Positions 37,233 through 46,129 of a stretch of 64,000 nt of DNA are shown piece after piece. The translations under genes and the position numbers were made by a program. The notes beneath the pieces were generated by a model, which made no database searches, had not been told where the DNA came from, and saw nothing but the letters and a program-made list of their open reading frames with translations. This DNA comes from Planctomycetota bacterium (GTDB lineage: Bacteria; Planctomycetota; UBA1135; UBA2386). The first letter of the stretch is position 1; every line of letters begins with the position of its first letter. The stretch spans positions 248,001-312,000 of the forward strand of contig JACKIB010000003.1 in the NCBI GenBank assembly GCA_020638695.1, in the 5' to 3' direction.

Positions 37233-38132
37233 CTATGGGATCTGCGCCGCGGACACGTGGCGGCGGACCAGCTCGGGGATCATGTAGAGGCAGTCGACGT
37301 GGATCCCGGGCGTCGCCTCGGCAAACGTGTAGAGGTGGAAGCCACCGACGTGGGCTTCGGCCGCGATCGGCACACCGCGCTCGGTGAACGCGCGAACCGG
37401 CACGCGGCGGGCCGCCACCGCGGCGAGGATCGAATCCGCGCACTCGGCGGTGGAGGCGTAGGGCGTCCGGTAGAGCCCGTGCGCCAGCACGAAGGTCTTC
37501 TCACCGCGCGCTGCCGCTTGGGCGAACCGCTGGAAATCGACCATCTGCTCGGCGCGCGGCGCACGCACACCCTCGGCGACCACCGAGGCGTAGATCGAGT
37601 CCGCCGAGACCAACGCGCGGATGCGCGCGAACAGCGCCGGAAGAGCCAGCAGCTCGCGCACGGCACCGTATCCGGCGCTGAAGAACGTGATCACGAGTTC
37701 CCCGAGGACCACCGGCTGGCCGGCGCGCTGCGACAACGCGCGCCCCGCAGAGTCGAGCAACGCGACGAACTTGCGGGGATCGCGGTACGGAGCGGCGAAC
37801 GCACCCGACCGCCCCGAGAGGGTGGAGGCGAGCAGCACGCCGTCGCGCTGCATGCGGACGAAGTTCTCCTCCGCGATCACCGTCCCGCCCTGAAAGTGCA
37901 CGTGGACCGGCACTGGGCGATCCACGGGGATTCGGTAGCCGCGCGGCACGAACAGCACCGCGTGTTCGAGCGGAATCCGCTCACCTGCGGCGCGGCGGCC
38001 CAGCGCGGCGAGCGAAGACGGCAACCGCTCGGGAACCGCCGGCGCGGTGTGGCACCCGAGCAGAGTCCACACAAGCACGACGGGCCAGGGCCAACTCGGT
38101 GTTCGGCACACCTGAGCCACGATCGAGGTCAT
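37233..38132 (-). CDS. Lipoprotein with alpha/beta-hydrolase-like features
   Basis: A 299-residue protein with a signal and lipobox TLLGC. Strands and turns such as VPVHVHFQGGTVIAEENFV, GELVITFFSAGYGAVRELL (a possible nucleophile elbow around the Ser) and GGFHLYTFAEATPGIHVDCL look like an alpha/beta hydrolase, but no complete Ser-Asp-His set can be fixed by eye. It converges with the sulfatase-fold gene; a small hairpin (GCCGCT/AGCGGC, 37199-37216) lies between them. The start at 38132 is the ATG that opens the signal peptide. Probably an envelope esterase-like protein. Confidence 0.65.
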   Translation of the reverse strand: MTSIVAQVCRTPSWPWPVVLVWTLLGCHTAPAVPERLPSSLAALGRRAAGERIPLEHAVLFVPRGYRIPVDRPVPVHVHFQGGTVIAEENFVRMQRDGVLLASTLSGRSGAFAAPYRDPRKFVALLDSAGRALSQRAGQPVVLGELVITFFSAGYGAVRELLALPALFARIRALVSADSIYASVVAEGVRAPRAEQMVDFQRFAQAAARGEKTFVLAHGLYRTPYASTAECADSILAAVAARRVPVRAFTERGVPIAAEAHVGGFHLYTFAEATPGIHVDCLYMIPELVRRHVSAAQIP

Positions 38133-38642
38133 CGCCAAAGCGTCGCCGCAACCAGGTCGCAGCTCCAATGTTCTTGCGGAACGTGCCGGAGCGATCGGTT
38201 CGCCGGGTCGGTGTTGCCAACCGCCGAGGGCGACAGGGCCGCGGGCGGCTCGATCGCGCCTGGCCGATGATCGCCCCACAGGGCGTTGGACGCGAACGGC
38301 CGCGAGCTACTCGGTCTGGGATCGTCCCGTCTGGCACTGGCCCGACTCTCCGCCGGCGACGAGCCGCATGCCGCGCTCACCGCGCGCCGGATCGCCGTGC
38401 GGGCCGACGGCTGTACACACACGCCATCTCCCCAGCCGACACCTCGAGCAGACGGCACCGCGGTCCGAGCCCTTCCGCAGCGTCGACGCCGCGTTGATGT
38501 TCGGCCCGCGGAGCCGAACCCGTCCGGTGCATGGAGTGCCGTTCCCATTTCGATGCCGGCAGCGACCTCGTAGGAGCCGCCACCGGGTTCGGATCGGGGT
38601 GGGCTGGCCAGATGACTCCGTGTGGTGCACCATCGACGGACG
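38133..38642. other. Intergenic region between divergent genes, no gene seen
   Basis: About 510 bases between a minus-strand lipoprotein start and the plus-strand thioredoxin-like gene. Frames are open on both strands but are Arg/Pro/Ser-rich and have no domain, so I treat them as GC-driven. It should carry both promoters; no clear boxes or long inverted repeat were found. Confidence 0.4.
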
Positions 38643-39944
38643 ATGCACGCCGAGCACACTCCGACCTCGCCCCGATCACCAGCCGCGCCGCGGGTCGTTC
38701 CGGCGATCCTGCACGCCGTTGCCCTCGCGTGGACGACCGCAGCCGCGCTGCCCGCCCAGACTCCCGACCCCGAGACCGCGTTCTGCGCCGCACACCCGGC
38801 GTCGGACGAGTCGCGCTGGACGCTGATCCCGTGGCGCACCTCACTCACCGAGTCCCTGGCCGAGGCCAAGCGCACCGGCAAGCCGATCTACCTGTTCGTC
38901 AACGACGGCGAAGTCGAGTCCGGACTGTGTTGAGCGGGCGGCGCGGCAGTGAGAGCCGGGTTGCTCTCCGATCCACGCGTCGTGGTACTGCTGCGCCGCT
39001 ACTTCATCCCGTGCATGATCTCGGCGCTGAACACCAAGGAGTTGATGCACGATCCACGCGACGCGGCGACGCTCGGCCGCTACGTGTCGCGCGACCTCGA
39101 CGACTTCGACGGCGGCGAGCGGGAGGCGTTCCTGCTGCCGTCCGGCGAGATGCTGGGCGTCTTCCTCAGTCTGCGCAGCTCCGTGGAGGGCTCACCGTTC
39201 AGCCACTACACGCGAGCCGGCCGGCAGTCGGATGACGTCGTCCGGACGTTTCGCAAGCACGCGCGGCAGGCGCTCAGGCGGCTGCGGAGTCGCCTGCCGG
39301 CGCGGTGGGTCGCCGTGTGGGCGGGCACCGACCCTGAGGTCGCGCAGGTGCGCGCGACCGAGCCCCGTTGGCCGCGGCCCGCGTCCGGCGAAGCGCTGCG
39401 GGTGTTCGTCCGCAACTCGTACTTGATGTACGACGAGTTGACCGGCTGCAAACTCGTCGCGGTGTCTCCCGCGCAGCAGCGCGCGTGGTTGTCCGGCGCC
39501 ACGGTGCGGGGTGCGCGGCTCGCGCTGCCGGAGCCGCTGTTTCACGCCCTGCTGCAAGCCATGCACCCCCGCGGGATGATCGGGCCCCGGCCCGCGGCCG
39601 ACTCGCTACGCGGCAACCTCGTGCTGGTGGTCGAGCAGGTGGAAGCCGAGCGAATCACCGGTCGGGTCACCGGCACGTTCGCCATCCAACCCGAGGATCT
39701 CGCGGAAGTCGGCCGACGGCGCAACGCGGCCTGCCGGTTTCGGCTCGCCGGCGAGCTGTCCGGGCGGTTCGAGATCGATCGACGCAGCGGCCGGCTGACG
39801 ACCTTGCAGGCGGCGGGCACCGGGATCGACTTCGCGATGCTGCCTCGCTCGGGAATGCAGCCGTACTACTTCGCGCCGAGCTACCGCGTGGCGATCGAAT
39901 GGGCCCGCGCCGCGCAACAGCCGCACCGGCGCAAGCACTACTGA
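38643..39944 (+). CDS. Exported thioredoxin-like protein with in-frame TGA, candidate selenoprotein
   Basis: Read through the TGA at 38931-38933 this is a 433-residue protein. Residues 1-40 form a signal-like region (VVPAILHAVALAWTTAAALP). Residues 70-97 are thioredoxin-like (SLAEAKRTGKPIYLFVNDGE), and codons 96-97 are TGT-TGA, a possible Cys-Sec redox pair. The frame then goes on without shift into AGGAAVRAGLLSDPRVVVLL and RRYFIP, the expected continuation of the fold. A SECIS-like hairpin follows the TGA. If TGA were a stop, a 96-residue stub and a 331-residue orphan starting at GTG 38949 would result. The C-terminal two thirds have no recognised domain. An Omp85-type gene follows 63 bases later. 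The alternatives are a nonsense mutation or a sequencing error. Confidence 0.68.
38940..38981 (+). promoter_or_regulatory. SECIS-like stem-loop downstream of the in-frame TGA
   Basis: Upper stem GAGAGC (38951-38956) and GCTCTC (38963-38968) with loop CGGGTT; lower stem GGCGCG (38940-38945) and CGCGTC (38976-38981, one G-U pair), with an internal loop between. The apical loop starts 23 bases after the TGA and has a G in its second position, which fits what is known of bacterial SECIS elements read by SelB. It lies inside the coding frame, as bacterial SECIS elements do. Confidence 0.55.
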
Positions 39945-40007
39945 TCCGCCGCGATCCTGCTTCGCGGCAGGGACATCGGGCTGCGGCTCTGGCAGAATCC
40001 CGCGCTC

Positions 40008-41366
40008 ATGGCTGCCCGCTCGCTCCCTGTCCGTGTCGCCATCGCCGCGGTCGCCGCCACCCTGACCCCGAGCCTTCGCGCGCAATCGACCGGCGCCGGG
40101 CCGCAGACCCCGCAGCACCGCGCCGACCCGTTCCAGGGCATGGATCGCAACGGCCGGATCCCCAAGGTGGACCTGCCCATCGAGCTGGAGCACCGCGGCC
40201 GGTGGCGCTACTTCCCCGAGGCGCGACTGATGGAGGGGAACATCTTCGAGCGGTTCCTGGTCAGCAGCTTCTTCACGCCGATCGTGTTCCGCGAACCGGA
40301 CGTGGGCACCGGCGGCGGCGTCGCGATCACCGACGTCGACTTCCGCAACCAACGACGGCAGGAGCTGGCGAACTTCGTGCTGACCTACACGACCGAGGGC
40401 CAGCAGACGTTCGCCTTCAACTGGCGGCGCTGGTTGCACCACATCGACCTGCCGGGTGGTGGCGTGGTGCAAGACGAACGCAGCTTCATGCACGGCTACG
40501 CCGGCTACGTGAAGTCACTGACGTCTCGCTTCTACGGGCTCGGCCAGACCCCGGCCACCGCGGAATCGAGCTACACCCGCGAGCGTTCCGACCTGAGGTT
40601 CTACTACCAGTTCACCGAACCTGGGCCGGCCGACAACTTCCTGGTCCGCCTGCACGCGTCCGTGGAACACAACAACCTCGCGTCGGGAAGAGTCACGGGC
40701 GTGCCGATCACCAGTGCCGCATACCCGTCGCTGTTCGCCGCCGCCGACGACCACGACATGCTGTGGTTGAGCCTCACGGCGTCGTACGACACGCGCGACA
40801 GCCTGCACAATCCCTACCAGGGCTTCGAGCTCGGCGTCCGCGCGGAGAACGCGGTGCTGCAGAGCGGCGGCGACGTCGGCGGACTCTACTCGCTGTTCGG
40901 CAGCAAGGTGTTCAAGTTGCCGCCGCTGCTGCACGATGGTGGCGACGACAAGGAAGAGCATCCGCCGACCGATTGCCTGGCGTTCGGCAGCTTCGTCACC
41001 GCCGCGGCCGGCGACCTACCGTTCTACTCGCTGCCGAGCCTGGGCGGCTCGGACACGCTGCGCGGCTTCATCAACAACCGCTTCACCGACCGCACGGCGT
41101 GGCATGCGGTCGCGGAGTACCGCTTCTGGGCGATCCCGCGCGGCTTCGCGCTGACCGACTGGGTTCGGGTCGAGCGCCTCGGCCTGGCGCTGTTCGCCGA
41201 GGTCGGGTCGGTGGCGCCGAAGGTCGCCGACCTGTTCGACCGCACGCAGCAGAGCTGGGGTTTCAGCCTGCGTGCCAGCCTCGAACGCACCGCGTTGTTC
41301 CGGGTGGACTTCGGGTTCTCCGACGAGGACACCAACGTGACGATCGCCTACGGGTTGTCGTTCTGA
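40008..41366 (+). CDS. Omp85/BamA-superfamily outer-membrane protein
   Basis: A 452-residue protein with signal peptide (VAIAAVAATLTPSLRAQ) and a C-terminal beta barrel. ARLMEGNIFERFLVSSFFTP precedes the barrel, there is no set of POTRA domains, and the barrel holds the Omp85 hallmark SLGGSDTLRGFINNRF and ends in alternating strands with terminal Phe (TNVTIAYGLSF), the usual outer-membrane signature. It is far shorter than BamA (about 800), so it is not the main assembly factor; a patatin- or TamA-like relative, or a surface-antigen barrel, is more likely. It sits between the candidate selenoprotein and a small gene 4 bases downstream. Confidence 0.85.
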   Translation: MAARSLPVRVAIAAVAATLTPSLRAQSTGAGPQTPQHRADPFQGMDRNGRIPKVDLPIELEHRGRWRYFPEARLMEGNIFERFLVSSFFTPIVFREPDVGTGGGVAITDVDFRNQRRQELANFVLTYTTEGQQTFAFNWRRWLHHIDLPGGGVVQDERSFMHGYAGYVKSLTSRFYGLGQTPATAESSYTRERSDLRFYYQFTEPGPADNFLVRLHASVEHNNLASGRVTGVPITSAAYPSLFAAADDHDMLWLSLTASYDTRDSLHNPYQGFELGVRAENAVLQSGGDVGGLYSLFGSKVFKLPPLLHDGGDDKEEHPPTDCLAFGSFVTAAAGDLPFYSLPSLGGSDTLRGFINNRFTDRTAWHAVAEYRFWAIPRGFALTDWVRVERLGLALFAEVGSVAPKVADLFDRTQQSWGFSLRASLERTALFRVDFGFSDEDTNVTIAYGLSF

Positions 41367-41370
41367 CCCC

Positions 41371-41715
41371 GTGGACGAGCCGAATGCGTACGAGGGGCCA
41401 CCGTTGGTGGCGCGGCGCGCCGGAACGGCAGTGTCCATCGAAGTCCTTCCGCCACGCGCCGACTTCACGCTCGAGGTCCACGCGGTACGCGACGCCGGCG
41501 ACCACTGCGCCGCGTTGCTGGTGCTGACCGGTCCGCCGGAGGGTGCGCCGGCACCCGCGAGTCCCCCCGAGCTGCTCAGCGTGGAGCTGCCGGACGATTC
41601 CCGACCGATCCACGTGTCGGTGCAGCAGCGGGCCCGCGACACCCACTACTTCGTCGAGCCCGCGTTCGCGTTGGCCGCGGTGGTCAATCCGGACACCGGC
41701 CCGCGGCACGGGTAG
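41371..41715 (+). CDS. Small protein of unknown function
   Basis: A 114-residue protein starting at GTG, 4 bases after the Omp85-type gene, so almost certainly in one operon with it. It has no signal peptide or membrane helix. Segments such as ISIEVLPPRADFTLEVHAVR are avoided here since only the pattern matters: alternating hydrophobic residues (TLEVHAVRDAGDHCAALLVL) suggest a small beta-sheet fold. One Cys. No family recognised. Confidence 0.55.
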   Translation: MDEPNAYEGPPLVARRAGTAVSIEVLPPRADFTLEVHAVRDAGDHCAALLVLTGPPEGAPAPASPPELLSVELPDDSRPIHVSVQQRARDTHYFVEPAFALAAVVNPDTGPRHG

Positions 41716-41736
41716 GCCGCGGAGGCGATGCCTCCG

Positions 41737-43578
41737 TCAGCGGCGCGGGACCCGGCGTTCCGGATCCTCGTTGCGCAGCCGAACCGCGGCCGCGTAGTGC
41801 GCCTGTGCCGCGGGAATCTTGCCGAGCACGCGCAGCCCCTCGGCCAACTGCATGTGCAGGTTGTGCGCCCGTGTGCGGGCATCCCGATCCGCCGGGGCGA
41901 TCGACACCGCGCGCTCGAACGAGCCAACCGCACGTTCCAACATCTTTTGTGCCACCTCCGGTTCCTTGGTGAGATGAGCCCGACCCTGCAGCAACTTGCC
42001 GCTGTCCTTGAGCGCATCGACGTAGCGCGGCGCCAGCTCGATCGCGCGGCTGAAGTGACGTGCCGCCTGATCGAGAACCGGATCGATTCTCTGTCGCCGG
42101 GCGAGTGCCTCCTCCACGTTGCCGTTCTGGAAGGCTCGCAGCGCATCCTTGAGCCCCCCCGAGTTCGCGATCATCTTGCCGACCATGCAGTTCGCGTACG
42201 CCTCGGGTGACACCTCCGGACCGGGCTCGAGCTCAGGATTGAGTTCCTTGGTGCGCCGGTAGAACGCGAACCCCTTCTCTATCTCGCCGCGGGTCACGTA
42301 GATCGCCGCCAGGTTGTTGTGGGCGAACCACGAGTCGGGGACGGCCGCGAGGATGCTGTCGTACAGCGTCTCCTTGTCGCGGTAGATGCCACACTGCACG
42401 AACGTCCGCACCCCGAACCCCGCGAGCACCGCGATCGCCAACGGCACGCCGATACGCCCGGGAACCCACCGCGCCGCGGCGGCACAGCACAGCACGATCA
42501 CCGCGATCGACGCGTGGTACTGGAAGTGGTCGGCCACGTACGAGTAGCGGAACGGAAACACCGAGATGAAGCCGAGCGCCGGGAACAGCGTCCCACCGAA
42601 CAGCAGGATCGCAGTCAGCGGGCTGCGCCCGATGCGCCGGCGCAGCAGCCACAGCGCGAGTACCGTCGCCACGGTCAGCAACGGGAACGCCCACTGCCAC
42701 AACTGTGCGGGATCCACGTCCCACCGCCGGTAGATGAACACCAACTCGGCGGGCCACAGCAGCTTGCCGAGGTAGAACCACGGCACCCGACCGGCGATCA
42801 GCACCTTCTGCAGCCACGTGTCGGTGAACTCCGGTCCGCGCGCGCCGACCTGCGTGTGCTCCAGATAGCTGGTGAACGCGCCGTAGGCGACGCCGAGCAC
42901 CATGAACGGCAGCAGCGGCAGCGCATCGCGCCAGATCACCCGCCCGCGCCGCCACCAGGTCAGCACCAGCAGGGCGAACGGCAGCGAGAAGGTGACCGAT
43001 TTGCTCATCAGCGCGCAGGCGAACAGCCCGAACGACGCGAACCAGACCTTCAGACGTTCGCCAGGGGTCGCGAGCGGCGGCCGGCGATCGAGTCCGGCGA
43101 ACCGGAACCACCACAGCGCCGACCCGAGGTAGAACACCACCGACAACACGTTCTTCCGCTCGGTCACCCAGGCCACCGACTCGACCATCACCGGGTGCAG
43201 GGCGAATACGCCGGCCGCGAGCAGTGCACCGGGGATGGCAAGGCGGCGCACGACGACGAACAGCAGCACGCTGCCGGTCAGGTGCAGCAGCAGATTCACC
43301 ACGTGGAAGCCGAGCGGCAGAAGACCCCACAGGCGCGACTCCAGCCAGAAAGTCGTGTGCACCAGCGGGTAGTACTGCGGCGTCGCCGAGGACTTGCACC
43401 AGATGTCCACCAGACCGGCCCACGCGCTCGGGTTGTTCAGGACCTTGCTCTCGAGCACGTATTGGTCGTCATCCCAGATGAACCCGGCGCGCAGCGCTGG
43501 CCAGTACGCCACCACCGCGGCGACGCAGATCACGACCAGGTAGATCCACTCGCCGCGCCGTCCGTCCCGCTCCGTCAT
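41737..43578 (-). CDS. Polytopic membrane protein with C-terminal TPRs (TMTC/GT-C-like)
   Basis: A 613-residue protein. Residues 10-420 hold about ten transmembrane helices, and the first periplasmic loop has GFIWDDDQYVLESKVLNNP, an acidic motif like that of GT-C glycosyltransferases and TMTC O-mannosyltransferases. The C-terminal third is TPR-like (WFAHNNLAAIYVTRGEIEKG, AARHFSRAIELAPRYVDALK). Family knowledge suggests transfer of a sugar from a lipid carrier to exported proteins, which the TPRs may select. The start ATG (43578) overlaps the exonuclease III stop by 4 bases. Confidence 0.8.
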   Translation of the reverse strand: MTERDGRRGEWIYLVVICVAAVVAYWPALRAGFIWDDDQYVLESKVLNNPSAWAGLVDIWCKSSATPQYYPLVHTTFWLESRLWGLLPLGFHVVNLLLHLTGSVLLFVVVRRLAIPGALLAAGVFALHPVMVESVAWVTERKNVLSVVFYLGSALWWFRFAGLDRRPPLATPGERLKVWFASFGLFACALMSKSVTFSLPFALLVLTWWRRGRVIWRDALPLLPFMVLGVAYGAFTSYLEHTQVGARGPEFTDTWLQKVLIAGRVPWFYLGKLLWPAELVFIYRRWDVDPAQLWQWAFPLLTVATVLALWLLRRRIGRSPLTAILLFGGTLFPALGFISVFPFRYSYVADHFQYHASIAVIVLCCAAAARWVPGRIGVPLAIAVLAGFGVRTFVQCGIYRDKETLYDSILAAVPDSWFAHNNLAAIYVTRGEIEKGFAFYRRTKELNPELEPGPEVSPEAYANCMVGKMIANSGGLKDALRAFQNGNVEEALARRQRIDPVLDQAARHFSRAIELAPRYVDALKDSGKLLQGRAHLTKEPEVAQKMLERAVGSFERAVSIAPADRDARTRAHNLHMQLAEGLRVLGKIPAAQAHYAAAVRLRNEDPERRVPRR

Positions 43579-44519
43579 CGCCCACCCCGTGTCGCGACCG
43601 TGGCCATGCCCGAATCCTCGGGGGAACGCGATCCTCCGCGCTGCTGCGGGGCCCCGCCCGCGCGCCGGCTGGCACTCGGGCGGCCGCTCCCCGTCTTCGA
43701 CTGCACCTGCCGTTGCGTGGCGCTCGCTCGAGTCGGCTTCGCGTGGGGTCCCGATGCGAAGCGGATGCCGACCGGGCAGTGGTCCGACCCGCGCACTTCG
43801 GTGTGGATCGCTGTCTCCTCGACCCGTGGCCACAGCGGCTCATCGACGCACAGGTAGTCGAGCCGCCAGCCGATGTTCTTGTCGCGCGCCGCGTAGCGGT
43901 AGCTCCACCAGGAGTAGACCTCGGCCAGCTCGGGGTGCATCCGCCGCCAGGTATCGACGTAGCCCGAGGCCAGGAACTCGGTCATCCACTCCCGTTCAGC
44001 CGGCAGGTAGCCGGGGTTCTTCTCGTTCGCCTTCGGCCGCGCCAGGTCGATCGGTCGGTGCGCGACGTTGAAGTCGCCGCCCAACACAACGTGGTGTCCG
44101 CCGCCCTGCCGGTCCTGCAGCCACGCGAGCAACGCCTCACCGAACGCCAGCCGGTAGGCCAACCGCGCACCTTCCGCCTGGCTGTTGGGGAAGTACGCCG
44201 AGACCACCCAACGATCACCGAAGCGCGCACCCAGCACCCGCCCCTCGCTATCGAACGCGTCGTCGCCGAGCCCGACGCACCACTCGTCGGGCTCTTCGCG
44301 GCAGTAGATCGCCACCCCGCTGTAGCCATTGCGCTGCGCGGAGTGCATCCGCAGGTGGTAGCCCGGCACGTCCTGCAGGTCGCCGGGCAACGCGCCGAGG
44401 TGGGTCTTGGTCTCCTGCAGCAACAGCACATCCGGCGCCAGTTCGCGCAACACCGGGAGGAACCCCCCCTTGCCGTGAAGGGCGCGCAAGCCGTTGACGT
44501 TCCAAGAGATGACGTGCAC
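43575..44519 (-). CDS. xth: Exodeoxyribonuclease III
   Basis: A 314-residue endonuclease/exonuclease/phosphatase-family enzyme of base excision repair, cutting DNA at abasic sites. Motifs are intact: ISWNVNGLRA, LLLQETKTH (metal Glu), GYSGVAIYCR, LGGDFNVAHRPIDLARP and GSDHCPVGI (catalytic His). I start it at the GTG at 44519, where homology begins at once. The last 50 residues after the fold (RASATQRQVQSKTGSGRPSA) are a low-complexity basic tail not seen in the standard enzyme (about 260-270). Coupled by an ATGA overlap to the membrane-protein gene, an odd partner. Confidence 0.93.
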   Translation of the reverse strand: MHVISWNVNGLRALHGKGGFLPVLRELAPDVLLLQETKTHLGALPGDLQDVPGYHLRMHSAQRNGYSGVAIYCREEPDEWCVGLGDDAFDSEGRVLGARFGDRWVVSAYFPNSQAEGARLAYRLAFGEALLAWLQDRQGGGHHVVLGGDFNVAHRPIDLARPKANEKNPGYLPAEREWMTEFLASGYVDTWRRMHPELAEVYSWWSYRYAARDKNIGWRLDYLCVDEPLWPRVEETAIHTEVRGSDHCPVGIRFASGPHAKPTRASATQRQVQSKTGSGRPSASRRAGGAPQQRGGSRSPEDSGMATVATRGGR

Positions 44520-44606
44520 GGCAAGACCGTAGCGCAGCCCGCCACCCGACGACACGCCGCAGATGCAGGTCTCGGGCCAGCGGCACCCGGTGGATACCGT
44601 GGGGCG

Positions 44607-45254
44607 ATGCGCCTGCGCTCGCTGCACACCGAATTCGTGACTCCGCGGCAGCCCGCGTCCCGCAAGCTGCTGATCGTCCTGCACGGCCGCGGGGATTCCG
44701 CGGCGGGCTTTCGCTGGCTCCCGGCGGCACTCGACCTCCCGTGGCTCGGCTACCTGTTGGTCGACGCGCCCGAACCGTACGCCCCGGGCGGACGCTCGTG
44801 GTACGCCCCACCACCCGACCAGCGTCCCGGCGTGGAACACGGCCGGGAGCGCTTGGCCGCGCTGTGCGACGAGTTGCTGGCGGCCGGCCACCGCGCATCC
44901 GACATCGGGATGCTCGGGTTCTCACAGGGTTGCCTGATGACACTCGAATTCGGCGCGCGGAGCAGCCACCCGTTGGCCTGCTACATCGGGATCTCGGGGT
45001 ACTGCCTCGACCCCGGAGCCCTCGCCACCCAGCTCACCCCCGCCGCGCGTCGCCCGGTGTGGCTGGTCACGCACGGCACTCGCGACGAACTGCTGCCGTT
45101 CGCGCGCACCGCGGCGCAGGCCGAGGATCTGGTTCGAGCCGGGCTGCCAATCGAGTTCGCGGCGTACGACAAGGGCCACACCATCGATTCGGAACACGAG
45201 CTGCCGGCGATCCGCAGCTTCCTGCTGCGCACGCTCGCCGGCGATCCGAGCTGA
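44607..45254 (+). CDS. Phospholipase/carboxylesterase-family hydrolase
   Basis: A 215-residue alpha/beta hydrolase. LLIVLHGRGDSAAGF is the oxyanion-side loop, GMLGFSQGCLMTLEF holds the nucleophile Ser in GFSQG, HGTRDELLPF the Asp and YDKGHTID the His. The size and motifs match small cytosolic esterases of the YpfH/lysophospholipase type. There is no signal peptide. It is divergent from exonuclease III with under 90 bases between starts. Substrate unknown. Confidence 0.88.
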   Translation: MRLRSLHTEFVTPRQPASRKLLIVLHGRGDSAAGFRWLPAALDLPWLGYLLVDAPEPYAPGGRSWYAPPPDQRPGVEHGRERLAALCDELLAAGHRASDIGMLGFSQGCLMTLEFGARSSHPLACYIGISGYCLDPGALATQLTPAARRPVWLVTHGTRDELLPFARTAAQAEDLVRAGLPIEFAAYDKGHTIDSEHELPAIRSFLLRTLAGDPS

Positions 45255-45470
45255 GCAGTCGGTCGGATCAAGGCGCAGCCGAGCGCGGAGTGATAGGCCC
45301 AAGCACTCGGCGATCGCGGCCGGGGTCAGAGAGGCGCAGATCTCGGAGGACGCGGTTCGGGCAGTGCGGACCGCGGAGGGCGTGGTGCGAACCGCGGCGG
45401 ACGTAAAGAGGGACGGCGCTGAACGACGGATGTCTGCGGACTCGCGCCGACGGACGCGGTCCGCGGCGGC

Positions 45471-45492
45471 GAACCCTCGACCTCGAGGGTTC
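45471..45492. terminator. Hairpin between convergent genes
   Basis: GAACCCTCGA (45471-45480) and TCGAGGGTTC (45483-45492) are perfect 10-base arms with a two-base centre. It sits between the ends of the esterase gene and the minus-strand anti-sigma-like gene. No T-run follows on either strand, so it is only a possible terminator; the two-base centre would open into a small loop. Confidence 0.4.
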
Positions 45493-45514
45493 AGGTCGCT
45501 GCGCGGCTGAAGGA

Positions 45515-46129
45515 CTACTGCTGAGCGAGTGCGAACTGCTGCAGCAATGCCTCGGCGGGTTGCTCCCCGAGCGCATAGAGAACCAGCGAACCGACATTGC
45601 GCCGGGCGAGGTGCAGTCGACATCCCGCGGGCAACCGCACACCCGGATCACGCGCCGCGGGCACCAGGTAGACGCACACCGGTCGGTCGCCCTGCTTGGC
45701 GATCAGGCAGGCGCACCCGCCGGTCGAAACGCCGCGGTAGCAGCCGCTCACGCTCGACTCGGCACTCCGCAGCTCCAGCGCCGGGACCTGCACGGTGCGG
45801 CAGTGTTCGGCGAGGTCGAAGCCGCAGTCGCAGCAAGTGCCGCCGAAGCCGCGCGCGGATGCGTCTTCGAACGCTGCCACCCAGACCGCCCCGAGAGTCG
45901 CACCGTCGTGTCCCTCGGGACCTCGGGGATGTCGCGACCACACCAGCATGCCGATGGTCAGGGCTACCGCTGCAGCGGTGACCAGCCACGGCCACAGCGG
46001 CGGTCGGGCGGCCACGGCGGCTCGCCGGGCCATGTCGGACAACCGCGGCTCGGTGGGCGGATCGAACGCGGCGCGCAAGCGCGCGTCGAGCGCGTCGTCT
46101 GCCGGGTGCGCTAGCGGGTCTTCGGGCAT
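45515..46129 (-). CDS. Membrane protein, probable anti-sigma factor with Cys-rich outer domain
   Basis: A 204-residue protein. About 45 cytoplasmic residues come first, then one transmembrane helix (WPWLVTAAAVALTIGMLVW), then an outer domain with nine Cys clustered in GTCCDCGFDLAEHC, SGCYRG and GGCACLIAKQGDRPVC. Its start overlaps the end of the ECF sigma gene by 19 bases, the usual sign of a sigma/anti-sigma pair. The cytoplasmic part lacks the HxxxCxxC zinc motif of ZAS anti-sigmas. The Cys-rich outer part could sense metal or redox state, which is inference from composition and from the 28-Cys protein in the same operon. Confidence 0.7.
   Translation of the reverse strand: MPEDPLAHPADDALDARLRAAFDPPTEPRLSDMARRAAVAARPPLWPWLVTAAAVALTIGMLVWSRHPRGPEGHDGATLGAVWVAAFEDASARGFGGTCCDCGFDLAEHCRTVQVPALELRSAESSVSGCYRGVSTGGCACLIAKQGDRPVCVYLVPAARDPGVRLPAGCRLHLARRNVGSLVLYALGEQPAEALLQQFALAQQ

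Noticed and set aside
38931..38933. TGA as an ordinary stop with two separate genes
   Set aside because: The downstream frame starts in the middle of the thioredoxin-like fold, lacks its own signal peptide, and continues exactly in phase. Not excluded, but less likely than readthrough.
39368..41527. A 719-codon plus-strand frame across the selenoprotein and Omp85 genes
   Set aside because: It is out of frame with both recognised proteins and has no motif; codon usage and homology favour the annotated frames.
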